A stretch of 44,297 nt of DNA from a virus, in IMG/VR virus record IMGVR_UViG_3300028840_000517, positions 1 to 44,297 of that record. One strand, written 5' to 3'. Positions within the stretch are counted from its first letter, which is position 1. Each line of letters starts with the position of its first letter. This document shows, in pieces, positions 33,880 through 41,083 of this stretch. The notes under the pieces are model-generated. The model made no database searches and had not been told where the DNA came from. It worked only from the letters and a program-made list of their open reading frames with translations. The position numbers were made by a program, and so were the translations under genes.

Positions 33880-34218
33880 TCAGAACGACTGACCTTGACT
33901 TGCAAACCAAGCCCTGATCTTGCGGCTTTCGGACGGCAGATACAGCTTGCGGTGCTTGACACCAACTGCCGCAGACGCCTTGCCCAGCCAGCAAGCCGGG
34001 GTCATGTCTGCCAAGTCTTTTTCAAGCCGGTCGCGGATCGGCTTCGAGACAAGGCGGTAGCCCACGTCATACCAGAACAGGGCATGGACGGCAGGAACAC
34101 AGTTCGGCGTGGCCACGGAGTAGACGCCGGTCCCGTCGTAAGGGTCGGCCTTGGCAGCGCCAACGGCGACCATTGCGGCGCACATTGCAAAGATTAGTCC
34201 GAGAATTGCATTCTTCAT
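33880..34218 (-). CDS. Secreted small protein with signal peptide
   Basis: Start chosen at the second Met (34218) because AGGG lies about nine bases upstream. An ATG at 34233 overlaps the previous stop and would add five residues. The 112 residues begin with a clear signal peptide (KNAILGLIFAMCAAMVAVG, cleavage after AAKA near 24). The mature part has two Cys (CVPAVHALF and PACWLGK) that could form a disulfide. Its position next to the lysozyme suggests a role in lysis or the envelope. No family is recognised. Confidence 0.72.
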   Translation of the reverse strand: MKNAILGLIFAMCAAMVAVGAAKADPYDGTGVYSVATPNCVPAVHALFWYDVGYRLVSKPIRDRLEKDLADMTPACWLGKASAAVGVKHRKLYLPSESRKIRAWFASQGQSF

Positions 34219-34229
34219 GGGTTTGTCCC

Positions 34230-34622
34230 TCATGTTACTGGGCTGGTCAGGTTCGAGGTTGCATTGGCGCTTCCCTCGCTATTGGTTGCCGTCACCCGGC
34301 AGTACAGAGGAAGTCCGACGTCCCCGGCGACCGGGGTGTACGAAATTCCTGTGGCCCCCGCGATATCTCCGACAGTAAATTGCCCCCACTGGTAGGTGTA
34401 CGTCGGCGCAGGGGTGCCGCTCCATACTCCGGGGCTACAAGATATCTGCACCCCGACGGAAGCCGCAGCCGGGATACTTGGCGCTGTGGTGTTCACTGGA
34501 ACGGACGAAGCCGCAGCCTGTTCACGCCGCCGCTTACGAGCATGGTACAGTGCCGCCGCACGAGCGCCGCTCCCGCCCCGATATCCTCCGGGGGGCTTGT
34601 ACCGGGGTGGTAGCGTTCCCAT
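34230..34622 (-). CDS. Small protein with an immunoglobulin-like domain
   Basis: The protein has 130 residues. A basic, Gly/Arg-rich N-terminal 35 residues (RYKPPGGYRGGSGARAA) is followed by an Ig-like beta-sandwich (about 42-130): NTTAPSIPAAASVGVQISCSPGVWSGTPAPTYTYQW to YCRVTATNSEGSANATSN. This type of Ig-like repeat occurs on phage capsid and tail surfaces, where it is thought to bind carbohydrate weakly. The location between coat and lysis genes suits a capsid decoration protein. Confidence 0.78.
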   Translation of the reverse strand: MGTLPPRYKPPGGYRGGSGARAAALYHARKRRREQAAASSVPVNTTAPSIPAAASVGVQISCSPGVWSGTPAPTYTYQWGQFTVGDIAGATGISYTPVAGDVGLPLYCRVTATNSEGSANATSNLTSPVT

Positions 34623-34634
34623 GCGGCGACCTCC

Positions 34635-35381
34635 TTACGTCCGGGTGATATCGGTCAGGGTGTAGCCGCCCTGCCCAACCACTTCGACCGTAGCGCGAGT
34701 GCTGTCTGCCGTCAGCATGTCGTCGGCATTCAACGCTTGTGCGATAGCCTTGGCCACGTTGGCCTTGGTCACGTCCGCCCCGACAGTCACGTTCACCGTC
34801 TTCTCGAACGATCCCGTAGACGGGCTGGTCAGGGTCACACGAAAGCCGGTCACGGTGGCCGTGTCCGGGGACTTCTCGTTAACCGTGATCACGCCCATCA
34901 TAACGTCAGGCTTATACACGACGGTCAGTTCGAGTTCTTTCTCACCAATCACGGCAGGCGGGTTGACGCCGCCGGTCACGGACATGGTCGTGAGCAAGTT
35001 GTTCACGTCGTCCGTGGCCGCAACGGACACGGTAAGGCCGGTGGCGCTTGCGGTAAGCAGGGGTTCCGCATTCAAGGCCGCAGCCACGAGTGCCGCCTGT
35101 TCCGCAGGTTCGGAGAGCGGCGGGATCGCCACGTTAACCGAGCCGGGGGTCGGGGTGCCGGGGCCGGGGTCGATACCCGTGTCCACGTTGTAGCTTACGG
35201 TGATGGTGGCCTCGACGTTCGGGGACCGCTTGCCCCCGAAGTAGATGGTCCCCGCCCCTGCATCGACGCCTGCGTCAACGCCGGGGATGGAGCCGCCGCC
35301 CGATCCCATGACCCATGTGTACTTCAAATGACGAAAGCGTTCCGGGTAGTGGCGGATACGCTTGAGGATGCCGACAGACAT
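34635..35381 (-). CDS. Probable capsid-associated structural protein
   Basis: The protein has 248 residues. A 50-residue start with Gly-rich WVMGSGGGSIPGVDAGVDAG precedes a beta-rich body that contains two related units of Val/Thr-rich strands and a helix (PAEQAALVAAALNAEPLLTASATG and VTKANVAKAIAQALNADDMLTADSTRATV). The body is therefore an internal repeat. No known family is evident, but position after the coat gene and the beta-rich composition suit a head-decoration or fibre-like virion protein. Confidence 0.7.
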   Translation of the reverse strand: MSVGILKRIRHYPERFRHLKYTWVMGSGGGSIPGVDAGVDAGAGTIYFGGKRSPNVEATITVSYNVDTGIDPGPGTPTPGSVNVAIPPLSEPAEQAALVAAALNAEPLLTASATGLTVSVAATDDVNNLLTTMSVTGGVNPPAVIGEKELELTVVYKPDVMMGVITVNEKSPDTATVTGFRVTLTSPSTGSFEKTVNVTVGADVTKANVAKAIAQALNADDMLTADSTRATVEVVGQGGYTLTDITRT

Positions 35382-35395
35382 TGTCCGTTCCTTTC

Positions 35396-35557
35396 CTAGC
35401 GCAAGGACTTGCGGACGCGCCGCCCCTCACGGTTGACTGCGTTTTGGGGAAGGGAAGCCACGTCCGGCAGCTTGTGACCCGCGCCGCTCCGGTCGGGCTT
35501 TGCAGGGGCTTTCGCTGAATTGGCTGTGTCGGGCTTTGTTTCAAGCTGCTGTTCCAT
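35396..35557 (-). CDS. Small basic protein downstream of the coat gene
   Basis: A 53-residue frame. AAGGAAGGGAAG lies just before its ATG, a strong ribosome site. The product is polar, Lys/Arg/Ala/Pro-rich (ETKPDTANSAKAPAKPDRSG, NREGRRVRKSLR) and probably unstructured. A perfect hairpin separates it from the coat gene. Function unknown. Confidence 0.62.
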   Translation of the reverse strand: MEQQLETKPDTANSAKAPAKPDRSGAGHKLPDVASLPQNAVNREGRRVRKSLR

Positions 35558-35575
35558 GACTTCCCTTCCTTTGTA

Positions 35576-35603
35576 GCCGGGGGGCGGGGTCTTGCCCCCC
35601 GGC
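35576..35603 (-). terminator. Perfect 10-bp hairpin after the coat gene
   Basis: GCCGGGGGGC and GCCCCCCGGC form a 10-bp stem with an eight-base loop, starting seven bases after the coat stop on the minus strand. No T tract follows, so it may act as a partial terminator, or protect the 3' end of the abundant coat mRNA. Confidence 0.6.
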
Positions 35604-35610
35604 CTGTTCA

Positions 35611-36576
35611 CTAGATATCGCTGATGAGTACAGCGATACCGACCTGCTTGCGCTCCGGCGCAACGCGGGTCCAGTTGGCCGGGAGGGCCAGTTCGGCATT
35701 GGTCGGAGAAACCCCGGTCATGGTGGTCGAAGTCCATGCAAACCCGTACGGGTGCATGCAGAACTCGCGACGGGTCCAGAGTTCTTCGATACCGCCACCG
35801 TCACCGCCACGCGGACGACGATCAACTTCGACGGGGACGCGCGGAGTGCCTTCACCCCATGCGAACGCATCACGCGCCAGCAGGTAGGTGTGGGCGACCG
35901 AGCCGTCATTGAAGCAATCGTCGTCACGGATGACCTGATAACCGAGGTAGGTCGGGAACTTCACCTTGCCATCGCTGTCAGGGATGAAGTCGATCAGGTT
36001 CAACTTGGCAAGCTGGGCATACACCTTGGAGTGCATGATGATGGCCGACAGACGGTCGTCTGCGTCGCCCATCGTTGCCCCAGCGTCGATGACCGCTTCG
36101 GCGCTGATCTGCGAGCCGGTAATGTCGAGAACCATGTCCCCGCCATCGTTGGCCACGTTATCAGCTACGATACCGCTGATGGACGAGATCATCATCTTTT
36201 CCATCTGGTTTGCCCAGTAGGTCGAAACCCGGTTGGACACCATCTTGAGCGGATCGTCACCGGCAAGAGCCTGCACCAGATCGGCGCTCGACCAGCCTTG
36301 GTTGCGGTTGTGACGAACGGCGACGTCCGAGGCAGCACTCACCTTGAGCGGCGTTGCTTCCGAGGTTTCGTCATCGCTTGAGATATTCTCGTCACCGGAC
36401 AGGTCGTTCCAGTGCGGGAGGTTAACAGTCTGACCGCCGCCGGAGAGGAACGACGCGATGACGCCATTCGACTGCATGAGGCCAGCCTGAAAGATACGTG
36501 CCTTCTCGGCAGTCTCGCGCATCATGTACTTGGCGAAGACTTCCGGGACGACAACATCAGAGAGCCGAGTGCTCAT
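35611..36576 (-). CDS. Major capsid (coat) protein
   Basis: The protein has 321 residues. AAAGGAC lies about eight bases before the ATG. The sequence has coat-like features: an N-terminal MSTRLSDVVVPEVFAKYMMRETAEKARIFQAGLM helix, GGGQTVNLPHWNDLSGDEN in the loop region, and VSAASDVAVRHNRNQGWSSADLVQALAGDDP, as in the coat proteins of other podoviruses with Bbp19-like neighbours. It lies directly after the scaffold gene. The fold is presumably HK97. Confidence 0.88.
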   Translation of the reverse strand: MSTRLSDVVVPEVFAKYMMRETAEKARIFQAGLMQSNGVIASFLSGGGQTVNLPHWNDLSGDENISSDDETSEATPLKVSAASDVAVRHNRNQGWSSADLVQALAGDDPLKMVSNRVSTYWANQMEKMMISSISGIVADNVANDGGDMVLDITGSQISAEAVIDAGATMGDADDRLSAIIMHSKVYAQLAKLNLIDFIPDSDGKVKFPTYLGYQVIRDDDCFNDGSVAHTYLLARDAFAWGEGTPRVPVEVDRRPRGGDGGGIEELWTRREFCMHPYGFAWTSTTMTGVSPTNAELALPANWTRVAPERKQVGIAVLISDI

Positions 36577-36622
36577 TGTTTTGTCCTTTCAAGACATTGA
36601 GTGCCGTGCGTTATTGCCGACA

Positions 36623-37609
36623 CTACTGACCACGCAATCCATAGTCTTCGGGCTTCTCGCCCGCAGCACGGATCAACGTGGCTGCTTTGGCCGGATCGTT
36701 CTTGATGAGCAGAGATTGCTCCGTCATGTTGAACTCCTTTTCGCTGAATGGGTTTTTGCCCATTGAAGCGGGACCGGAGTACAGCGTGTCTTCGGCAAAC
36801 ATTTTGGCTCCAATGCGCGCAAGCGCCTTGGCGACCTTGGCAGACGTGATCATGCCAGACTGGGCGTCGATGATCCCGGACGCGATGAAGTCCTCGCGCA
36901 CCCCCAGTTGCGTCATTGCACGACGCGACATTTCGAGGTTGCGCTTGTACCCTTCGCTTTCGGTATCGCCCCACTCCTTGACGATATCACTGTGCGCTTT
37001 TTCGATCTGGGTGACACGCGCTTCGGACTGCTGTCCGAGTGTGCCAGCCATTTCACGCACATACTTCGCATGAAGAACATCGGCTTGACGCGGAGACAGC
37101 CCCGCATCGTGCGCCCAGTTCTTGAACTTCATGGCGAAGTGACTGTCATACGGCATGTCTTCCGGGACACCTTCGGGCATATTGAATTGATATGCGTCCG
37201 GTGTTTCCGGCCTGCCCATCTTGGCGTAGAAGCCGTCCCACTCGTCTTGTCCGGCGTCTTCCGCCGGGGGCGCGAGGGTCTTCTCACCAAGTTTGCTTAC
37301 CAGTTCACGGTAGGACTTCATGGCCGCGTTAGCGTCCTTCCATCCCTTCTGCTCAACGAGTGTCCGGGTGTCAGCGTCAAGGCTGGCCGTCCAGTCGTTC
37401 GGGGTTCCGCTTTCCTGACCCGATCCGTTCAAGTCAGTACCGACGGGGGCCGCTCCTGCCGTATCCGCCACGGGGGCGGGGGCGGGGGCGGGGGATTGAC
37501 CTCCATCACCGCCTACCGCTTCTGCGGGGGCGGGGGCGGGGGCCGGAGTTGCTGCTGCTGACGCAGCGGTATCCGCCGAGGCGGGCGCTGCCTGTGCTGC
37601 TTCACTCAA
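36623..37609 (-). CDS. Capsid scaffolding protein
   Basis: The frame begins with TTG overlapping the previous stop (TTGA); no other in-frame start is near. The 328 residues start with about 75 residues of Ala/Pro/Gly-rich sequence, then DWTASLDADTRTLVEQKGWKDANAAMKSYRELVSKLGE and the FYAKMGRPETPDAYQF motif of podovirus scaffold proteins. The rest is mostly helical, ending in MTEQSLLIKNDPAKAATLIRAAGEKPEDYGLRGQ. It directs coat assembly and is immediately before the coat gene. Confidence in the TTG start is moderate. Confidence 0.86.
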   Translation of the reverse strand: MSEAAQAAPASADTAASAAATPAPAPAPAEAVGGDGGQSPAPAPAPVADTAGAAPVGTDLNGSGQESGTPNDWTASLDADTRTLVEQKGWKDANAAMKSYRELVSKLGEKTLAPPAEDAGQDEWDGFYAKMGRPETPDAYQFNMPEGVPEDMPYDSHFAMKFKNWAHDAGLSPRQADVLHAKYVREMAGTLGQQSEARVTQIEKAHSDIVKEWGDTESEGYKRNLEMSRRAMTQLGVREDFIASGIIDAQSGMITSAKVAKALARIGAKMFAEDTLYSGPASMGKNPFSEKEFNMTEQSLLIKNDPAKAATLIRAAGEKPEDYGLRGQ

Positions 37610-37962
37610 AACAATTCTCCTTCTGCTTGGGACACGAACGCTTCGTGTCTTGTTGCTTCTTCGAGGGCCATGCGCTCATACGGCGTCATGGACGTATTCG
37701 CTACGATCACCCCGAACACCGAGCGAGCGCCTTCGTGGTAGGCGCGCTCGTCGTGGGTGAGGCCGGGGGGCTGTACCTTGTAGAACCCGCTGATCTCGGC
37801 CAGATGCACCAGCACCATTTCGCGCTGGTTCGAGGTCGGGTTGCCGAAGAACATTTCGCGGTAGGCGTTGGACAAGTCCATCTTGACCGTCGCGCCACGG
37901 CGGTTGCCCTTGTCGCGGGTGCCGGATGGTCCGTAGAACGCCCTGTGTTCTTTGCGTTCCAT
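37606..37962 (-). CDS. Bbp19-like phage protein
   Basis: The ATG at 37962 overlaps the portal stop (TGATG); a GTG at 37965 would add one residue. The 118 residues are mainly helical and include AYREMFFGNPTSNQREMVLVHLAEISGFYKVQ and EGARSVFGVIVANT. Proteins of this size and pattern (family named after Bbp19 of phage BPP-1) sit between portal and scaffold genes. Their role is not known to me; a head assembly helper is likely from position. Confidence 0.78.
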   Translation of the reverse strand: MERKEHRAFYGPSGTRDKGNRRGATVKMDLSNAYREMFFGNPTSNQREMVLVHLAEISGFYKVQPPGLTHDERAYHEGARSVFGVIVANTSMTPYERMALEEATRHEAFVSQAEGELF

Positions 37963-39719
37963 CACTGATTAGCCCCCGGAATTGGCAGGCCAGCGACCAT
38001 GCTGGGGTCGATACCGGCGTTCTGCACCATTTCGGCCATGCCGCCCATGCCCTCGGCCACGGGGCCAAGCTGGGCGGCGCTGTCCATCGCCTGCGAAGCC
38101 ATAGCTGCGGCCTGCTGCGCGCTTGCTGCTGCCGCGCGTTCCTGCCGAAGCCGTTCGACCAACTGCGGGTCGCGTTGCGAAAGCGGCGGTGCGCCAAGCA
38201 GGTAGCGGGCGCGTTGGAGCATGGCGTCGGTGTCGAAGTTGTCGAGGACGTCCGGCACGAACTGCGCCATGCCCGCACCAAATTCGAGGGTCTGCTGCAT
38301 GCCCGTGACTTCCGGCATCATGCGAGCGCGGTCGATGGGCGAGTTGAAGCGGACGCCGACGTCGCGGCCCCGCAGGCTGTCGGGTGGCGCAAGGATGCTG
38401 TCGGTGTCGAAAGCACCCTTGCGCGTCAGGATACCAAGTTCCCTGTCCACCAAGCGGGACAAGCCCACTTGGATACGGCTCGCCGCAGGGCCTAACAGTT
38501 CACCCTTTTCCTGATTTCTGATTGCTGCCTCGGTCGCCGACATATTCGGCTTGTCGGTAAGGACAGCGAACAGGTCGGAGAACAGGGCTTGGCGGATATG
38601 CTGCCGCCGGAGTTCCATCGTTGCCTCGAAGAACCGGGGGTCGCCGGGGGCGAGGACGGGGGCAACGAGGGGCCGTCCCGTGTTTGGATCAATCATCTTG
38701 GGGTTGATGGCCCCCGGATTGAGATTGACGGGACGGTCCAGTTCGTACGCGGTCGCCACGGGAGGACGTATGGACAGTTGCGACGCCATCAAGCTGTCAC
38801 GGGACATAAGCTGCAACGACTTGAGTTCCGGCAGCGCGATCATCGCGGGGCTTTCGCCGTAGGCCGTCGTCGTCGGCAGGGTCCACGTATAGACCACGAA
38901 CGGAAACTCGAAGAACCCGCTTTCGGAGATCATGTGCATCTGATCGAGGTCGATGTAGACGCTGGTGTATGGGTGTTCGCCCATGAAGCCGGAGCATTGC
39001 TCCTTGGGCATCACCACATGAAGGAACTGGAAGCGTATGTCCTGCCGCGCGGGGTCAGCGGCGTGAGCCTTCACTACGTCGGAGTTCTTGTCCCCGAAGC
39101 GTTCCATCGCCTGTACCGCCGACAGCCGGAAGCTGCGGATACAGGTGTCATGCTCACCGAAGTCGTCACAACCGAGAAACGCCTCGTTGAGCGGGACCGG
39201 CATATACCGCATGGGTATCTGCCGCTCGTTCTTGGAGCGGGTGCCGAAGGCTTCCTCGGCAAAGTAGACCCCCGTTCCGAGGGCCAGCGTGGAAGACAAT
39301 GCGCGCTGGTGTGAGAGAAGCCAGCCAGAACGGGGGTCATAACGTACGCCGAACAGGTAGTTGGCTATGCGATCCAGCCATTCTTCCTCGCCCAGCGAAG
39401 GTTGTGGTGCGTCAGGATCGGTCAGCGTCAGTTCGTGCCAAAGCTGGCCCTGCGGAGTGATCAGGCTTTCGATCCCGGACGTGACGCGGTCGAGGGCGAT
39501 GGCCCCCGTGGCGTCATACATTGTCCGGGAACGTCTGGCCGAGCGAGGCTCGGCCCACGTCTCATCGAAGGTACGCCCCCCACGGCTTTCCATGTGGTCA
39601 AGCCGGGGGCCGGACGGATAGCAGACGGCGTTGATCTCACGCCAGACGCTTTCCCATCCGGCGCGGTCCCCCGCCATCTTCTCAAACCGTGCGATGACCT
39701 TCCTGATTTCGGTAGCCAT
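37962..39719 (-). CDS. Portal protein (head-tail connector)
   Basis: Start chosen at 39719, one base after the upstream stop, since the in-frame extension above it reads through the neighbouring gene in a shadow frame. The 585 residues are near T7 gp8 (536). Typical blocks are DRAGWESVWREINAVCYPSG, TMYDATGAIALDRVTSGIESLITPQGQLWHEL, ALSSTLALGTGVYFAEE and the C-terminal helices with Gln/Ala/Glu-rich ends. It forms the twelve-fold ring through which DNA is packaged and ejected. It precedes the Bbp19-like gene. Confidence 0.93.
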   Translation of the reverse strand: MATEIRKVIARFEKMAGDRAGWESVWREINAVCYPSGPRLDHMESRGGRTFDETWAEPRSARRSRTMYDATGAIALDRVTSGIESLITPQGQLWHELTLTDPDAPQPSLGEEEWLDRIANYLFGVRYDPRSGWLLSHQRALSSTLALGTGVYFAEEAFGTRSKNERQIPMRYMPVPLNEAFLGCDDFGEHDTCIRSFRLSAVQAMERFGDKNSDVVKAHAADPARQDIRFQFLHVVMPKEQCSGFMGEHPYTSVYIDLDQMHMISESGFFEFPFVVYTWTLPTTTAYGESPAMIALPELKSLQLMSRDSLMASQLSIRPPVATAYELDRPVNLNPGAINPKMIDPNTGRPLVAPVLAPGDPRFFEATMELRRQHIRQALFSDLFAVLTDKPNMSATEAAIRNQEKGELLGPAASRIQVGLSRLVDRELGILTRKGAFDTDSILAPPDSLRGRDVGVRFNSPIDRARMMPEVTGMQQTLEFGAGMAQFVPDVLDNFDTDAMLQRARYLLGAPPLSQRDPQLVERLRQERAAAASAQQAAAMASQAMDSAAQLGPVAEGMGGMAEMVQNAGIDPSMVAGLPIPGANQ

Positions 39720-39720
39720 G

Positions 39721-39978
39721 TCAGACCAACTTCGTCCCCTTGTTGCCCGACGACGTGGTGGCCGGGGTCGCCGCGCCCCCCGCCGAAGCGGTAGCGGTGC
39801 TGCCCCCGGCGCTGCTGTCGCCAAGCGGGTTGGTAAGAATGGTCCCCGAACGACCCATCATCATCCCCCGGCGACGGCGCATTTCCGTCTGCTGGGCGAC
39901 GAGGTCTTCCTCGCGTGGGTTAGGGGGTGCCGGGATGGGCGGCGGGGCCGCAGGTTTGGATGAGCCTCCGAAGCACAT
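39721..39978 (-). CDS. Small Pro/Gly-rich protein upstream of the portal gene
   Basis: The protein has 85 residues. It opens with MCFGGSSKPAAPPPIPAPPNP, continues with a basic helix (EMRRRRGMMMGRSGTIL) and TNPLGDSS, and ends in an Ala/Gly/Ser/Thr-rich tail. A small protein of the same style (Pro-rich start, RRR, TxLTxxxG) commonly precedes the portal gene in podoviruses. It is of unknown function, probably a virion or head-assembly component. Confidence 0.75.
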   Translation of the reverse strand: MCFGGSSKPAAPPPIPAPPNPREEDLVAQQTEMRRRRGMMMGRSGTILTNPLGDSSAGGSTATASAGGAATPATTSSGNKGTKLV

Positions 39979-40036
39979 GCTGGAATATCCTTTGTCGTTC
40001 GTGTCGTAGTCTGTATGACGCGAAAACCTGCAAACC

Positions 40037-40582
40037 CTAAGCGACCCTTAACTCATTTTTCTTGCGTTGTCCACGGGCGCGGTAACGCTCGTGCGCTTTC
40101 CATATCGTCCTGTCGGTCCACGCATACAGCGTGAAGTCCTCACCATTCTTGCCAAAACGCGGCAGGCTGGCCTCTTTCGTAGCCCCCATCATGGTCAGCC
40201 AGCGGTGGGCGAGATCATGGTCGGCCAGCGCCCGCACTTCCAGCCGCTTCGGACGGTGGGTCTTCATCATGTAGGTAAGCTGCCGTCCCATGATGAACTC
40301 GGTCATTTCCGGGATGGCCCGCTTCATGCCGTGTGTCCCAAAGGCCCAAGCCGTCCACAGGGTCGGACAATGCGTCACTGACCAACCGAACGCGGCAACG
40401 GGGTTGGCGTTGGTGTCGTAGCAGACGAACCGGCAGTCCTCCGGCGCGGTATCGAAGCACAGCAACGCCGCGTGGGCCGGGGTGATATCGTCGGGCAACT
40501 GGCACAGTATCTCGTGGGCATCACGCTCGCGCATGTGAGCGCCGATGTAGGAGACGTCGCGGACGCAGGCCCTAGAGATCAT
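40037..40582 (-). CDS. GNAT-fold (acetyltransferase-like) protein
   Basis: The protein has 181 residues, starting in an ATGA overlap. The pattern FVCYDTNANPVAAFGWSVT, WTAWAFGTHGMKRAIPEMTEFI and KRLEVRALADHDLAHRWLTMMGATKEASLPRFG follows the strand-helix order of GNAT proteins near the terminase genes of podoviruses, where it is often called an internal virion or acetyltransferase protein. The acetyl-CoA binding loop is not clear, so activity is uncertain. It is a part of the late operon between terminase and portal. Confidence 0.72.
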   Translation of the reverse strand: MISRACVRDVSYIGAHMRERDAHEILCQLPDDITPAHAALLCFDTAPEDCRFVCYDTNANPVAAFGWSVTHCPTLWTAWAFGTHGMKRAIPEMTEFIMGRQLTYMMKTHRPKRLEVRALADHDLAHRWLTMMGATKEASLPRFGKNGEDFTLYAWTDRTIWKAHERYRARGQRKKNELRVA

Positions 40583-40839
40583 ACCTTGGTCCCCTTCGGG
40601 TGGCCGATCCGGCGGTTTGTCTCGCGGCTCACGACGCGAGTTTTCTTGCCGAGACTGCCCTTCTTGCCCTTGGGCGCGACGTGATGCACTTCCTTGCCGT
40701 CGCCCTTGCGCACCTTGCCAGCCTTGGCGGCATCAGCGCGGGCCTTGTTGCGCTCGGCCCGCCGCTTTTTCTGGTGCGGCTTGGCGTGGTCGCGGGCGTA
40801 CTCACGCTTGTAGTCACGGTCTTCCTTGGGCGTTGGCAT
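40579..40839 (-). CDS. HNH-like basic protein
   Basis: Start at 40839, with GGAGG about nine bases before it inside the overlapping upstream gene. The 86-residue product is Lys/Arg-rich: EYARDHAKPHQKKRRAERNKARADAAKAGKVRKGDGKEVHH, then LGKKTRVVSRETNRRIG. It resembles a small phage family with a DGK-x-V-x-H, later NLRV-SR-x-x-N core that is viewed as HNH nuclease-like. The first His pair is present, but the later NLR and zinc residues are incomplete, so catalysis is doubtful. It lies near the terminase genes, where HNH proteins can aid packaging. Confidence 0.65.
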   Translation of the reverse strand: MPTPKEDRDYKREYARDHAKPHQKKRRAERNKARADAAKAGKVRKGDGKEVHHVAPKGKKGSLGKKTRVVSRETNRRIGHPKGTKV

Positions 40840-40978
40840 CCAGATATTCCTCCAATGTGAGCGGCTTTTTGCCGACAGCCTGCACAATCCGTATCCAGTC
40901 AGCCATTATACGCTTGCCCCCCGCGCGGCACAGCGCCTCGTACTGCTGCGGGTGAAGAAAAAGGTATAAATCATCCAT
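40814..40978 (-). CDS. Small hypothetical protein (54 residues)
   Basis: An ATG frame of 54 codons, MDDLYLFLHPQQYEALCRAGG, then MADWIRIVQAVGKKPLTLEEYLDA. It appears to be a small two-helix protein. It ends inside the HNH-like gene start (26-base overlap), and its last part carries that gene's ribosome site. No recognised family. Confidence 0.6.
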   Translation of the reverse strand: MDDLYLFLHPQQYEALCRAGGKRIMADWIRIVQAVGKKPLTLEEYLDANAQGRP

Positions 40979-40990
40979 ACCGGCGTTTCC

Positions 40991-41083
40991 TTACAGGGCG
41001 AAAAGCATTATCGCACCGTACACGGCAAACGACCACACGGCGACAGCAAGCACGACACAACCAGCCATTATGACGTTTGTCAT
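40991..41083 (-). CDS. Thirty-residue membrane peptide after terminase
   Basis: The ATG overlaps the terminase large subunit stop (TGATG). The 30-residue frame is almost wholly hydrophobic: MAGCVVLAVAVWSFAVYGAIM and a final LFAL. One TM segment fills the peptide. In T7 the holin gene also lies next to the terminase gene, so a lysis or membrane-leak role is possible. A second lysis cassette elsewhere makes this uncertain. An ATG at 41089 is an alternative start. Confidence 0.5.
   Translation of the reverse strand: MTNVIMAGCVVLAVAVWSFAVYGAIMLFAL

Noticed and set aside
40858-40880. Small hairpin with T-run (GGCTTTTTGCC) as terminator
   Set aside because: Stem is only four base pairs and it lies inside the 54-residue coding frame; likely chance.
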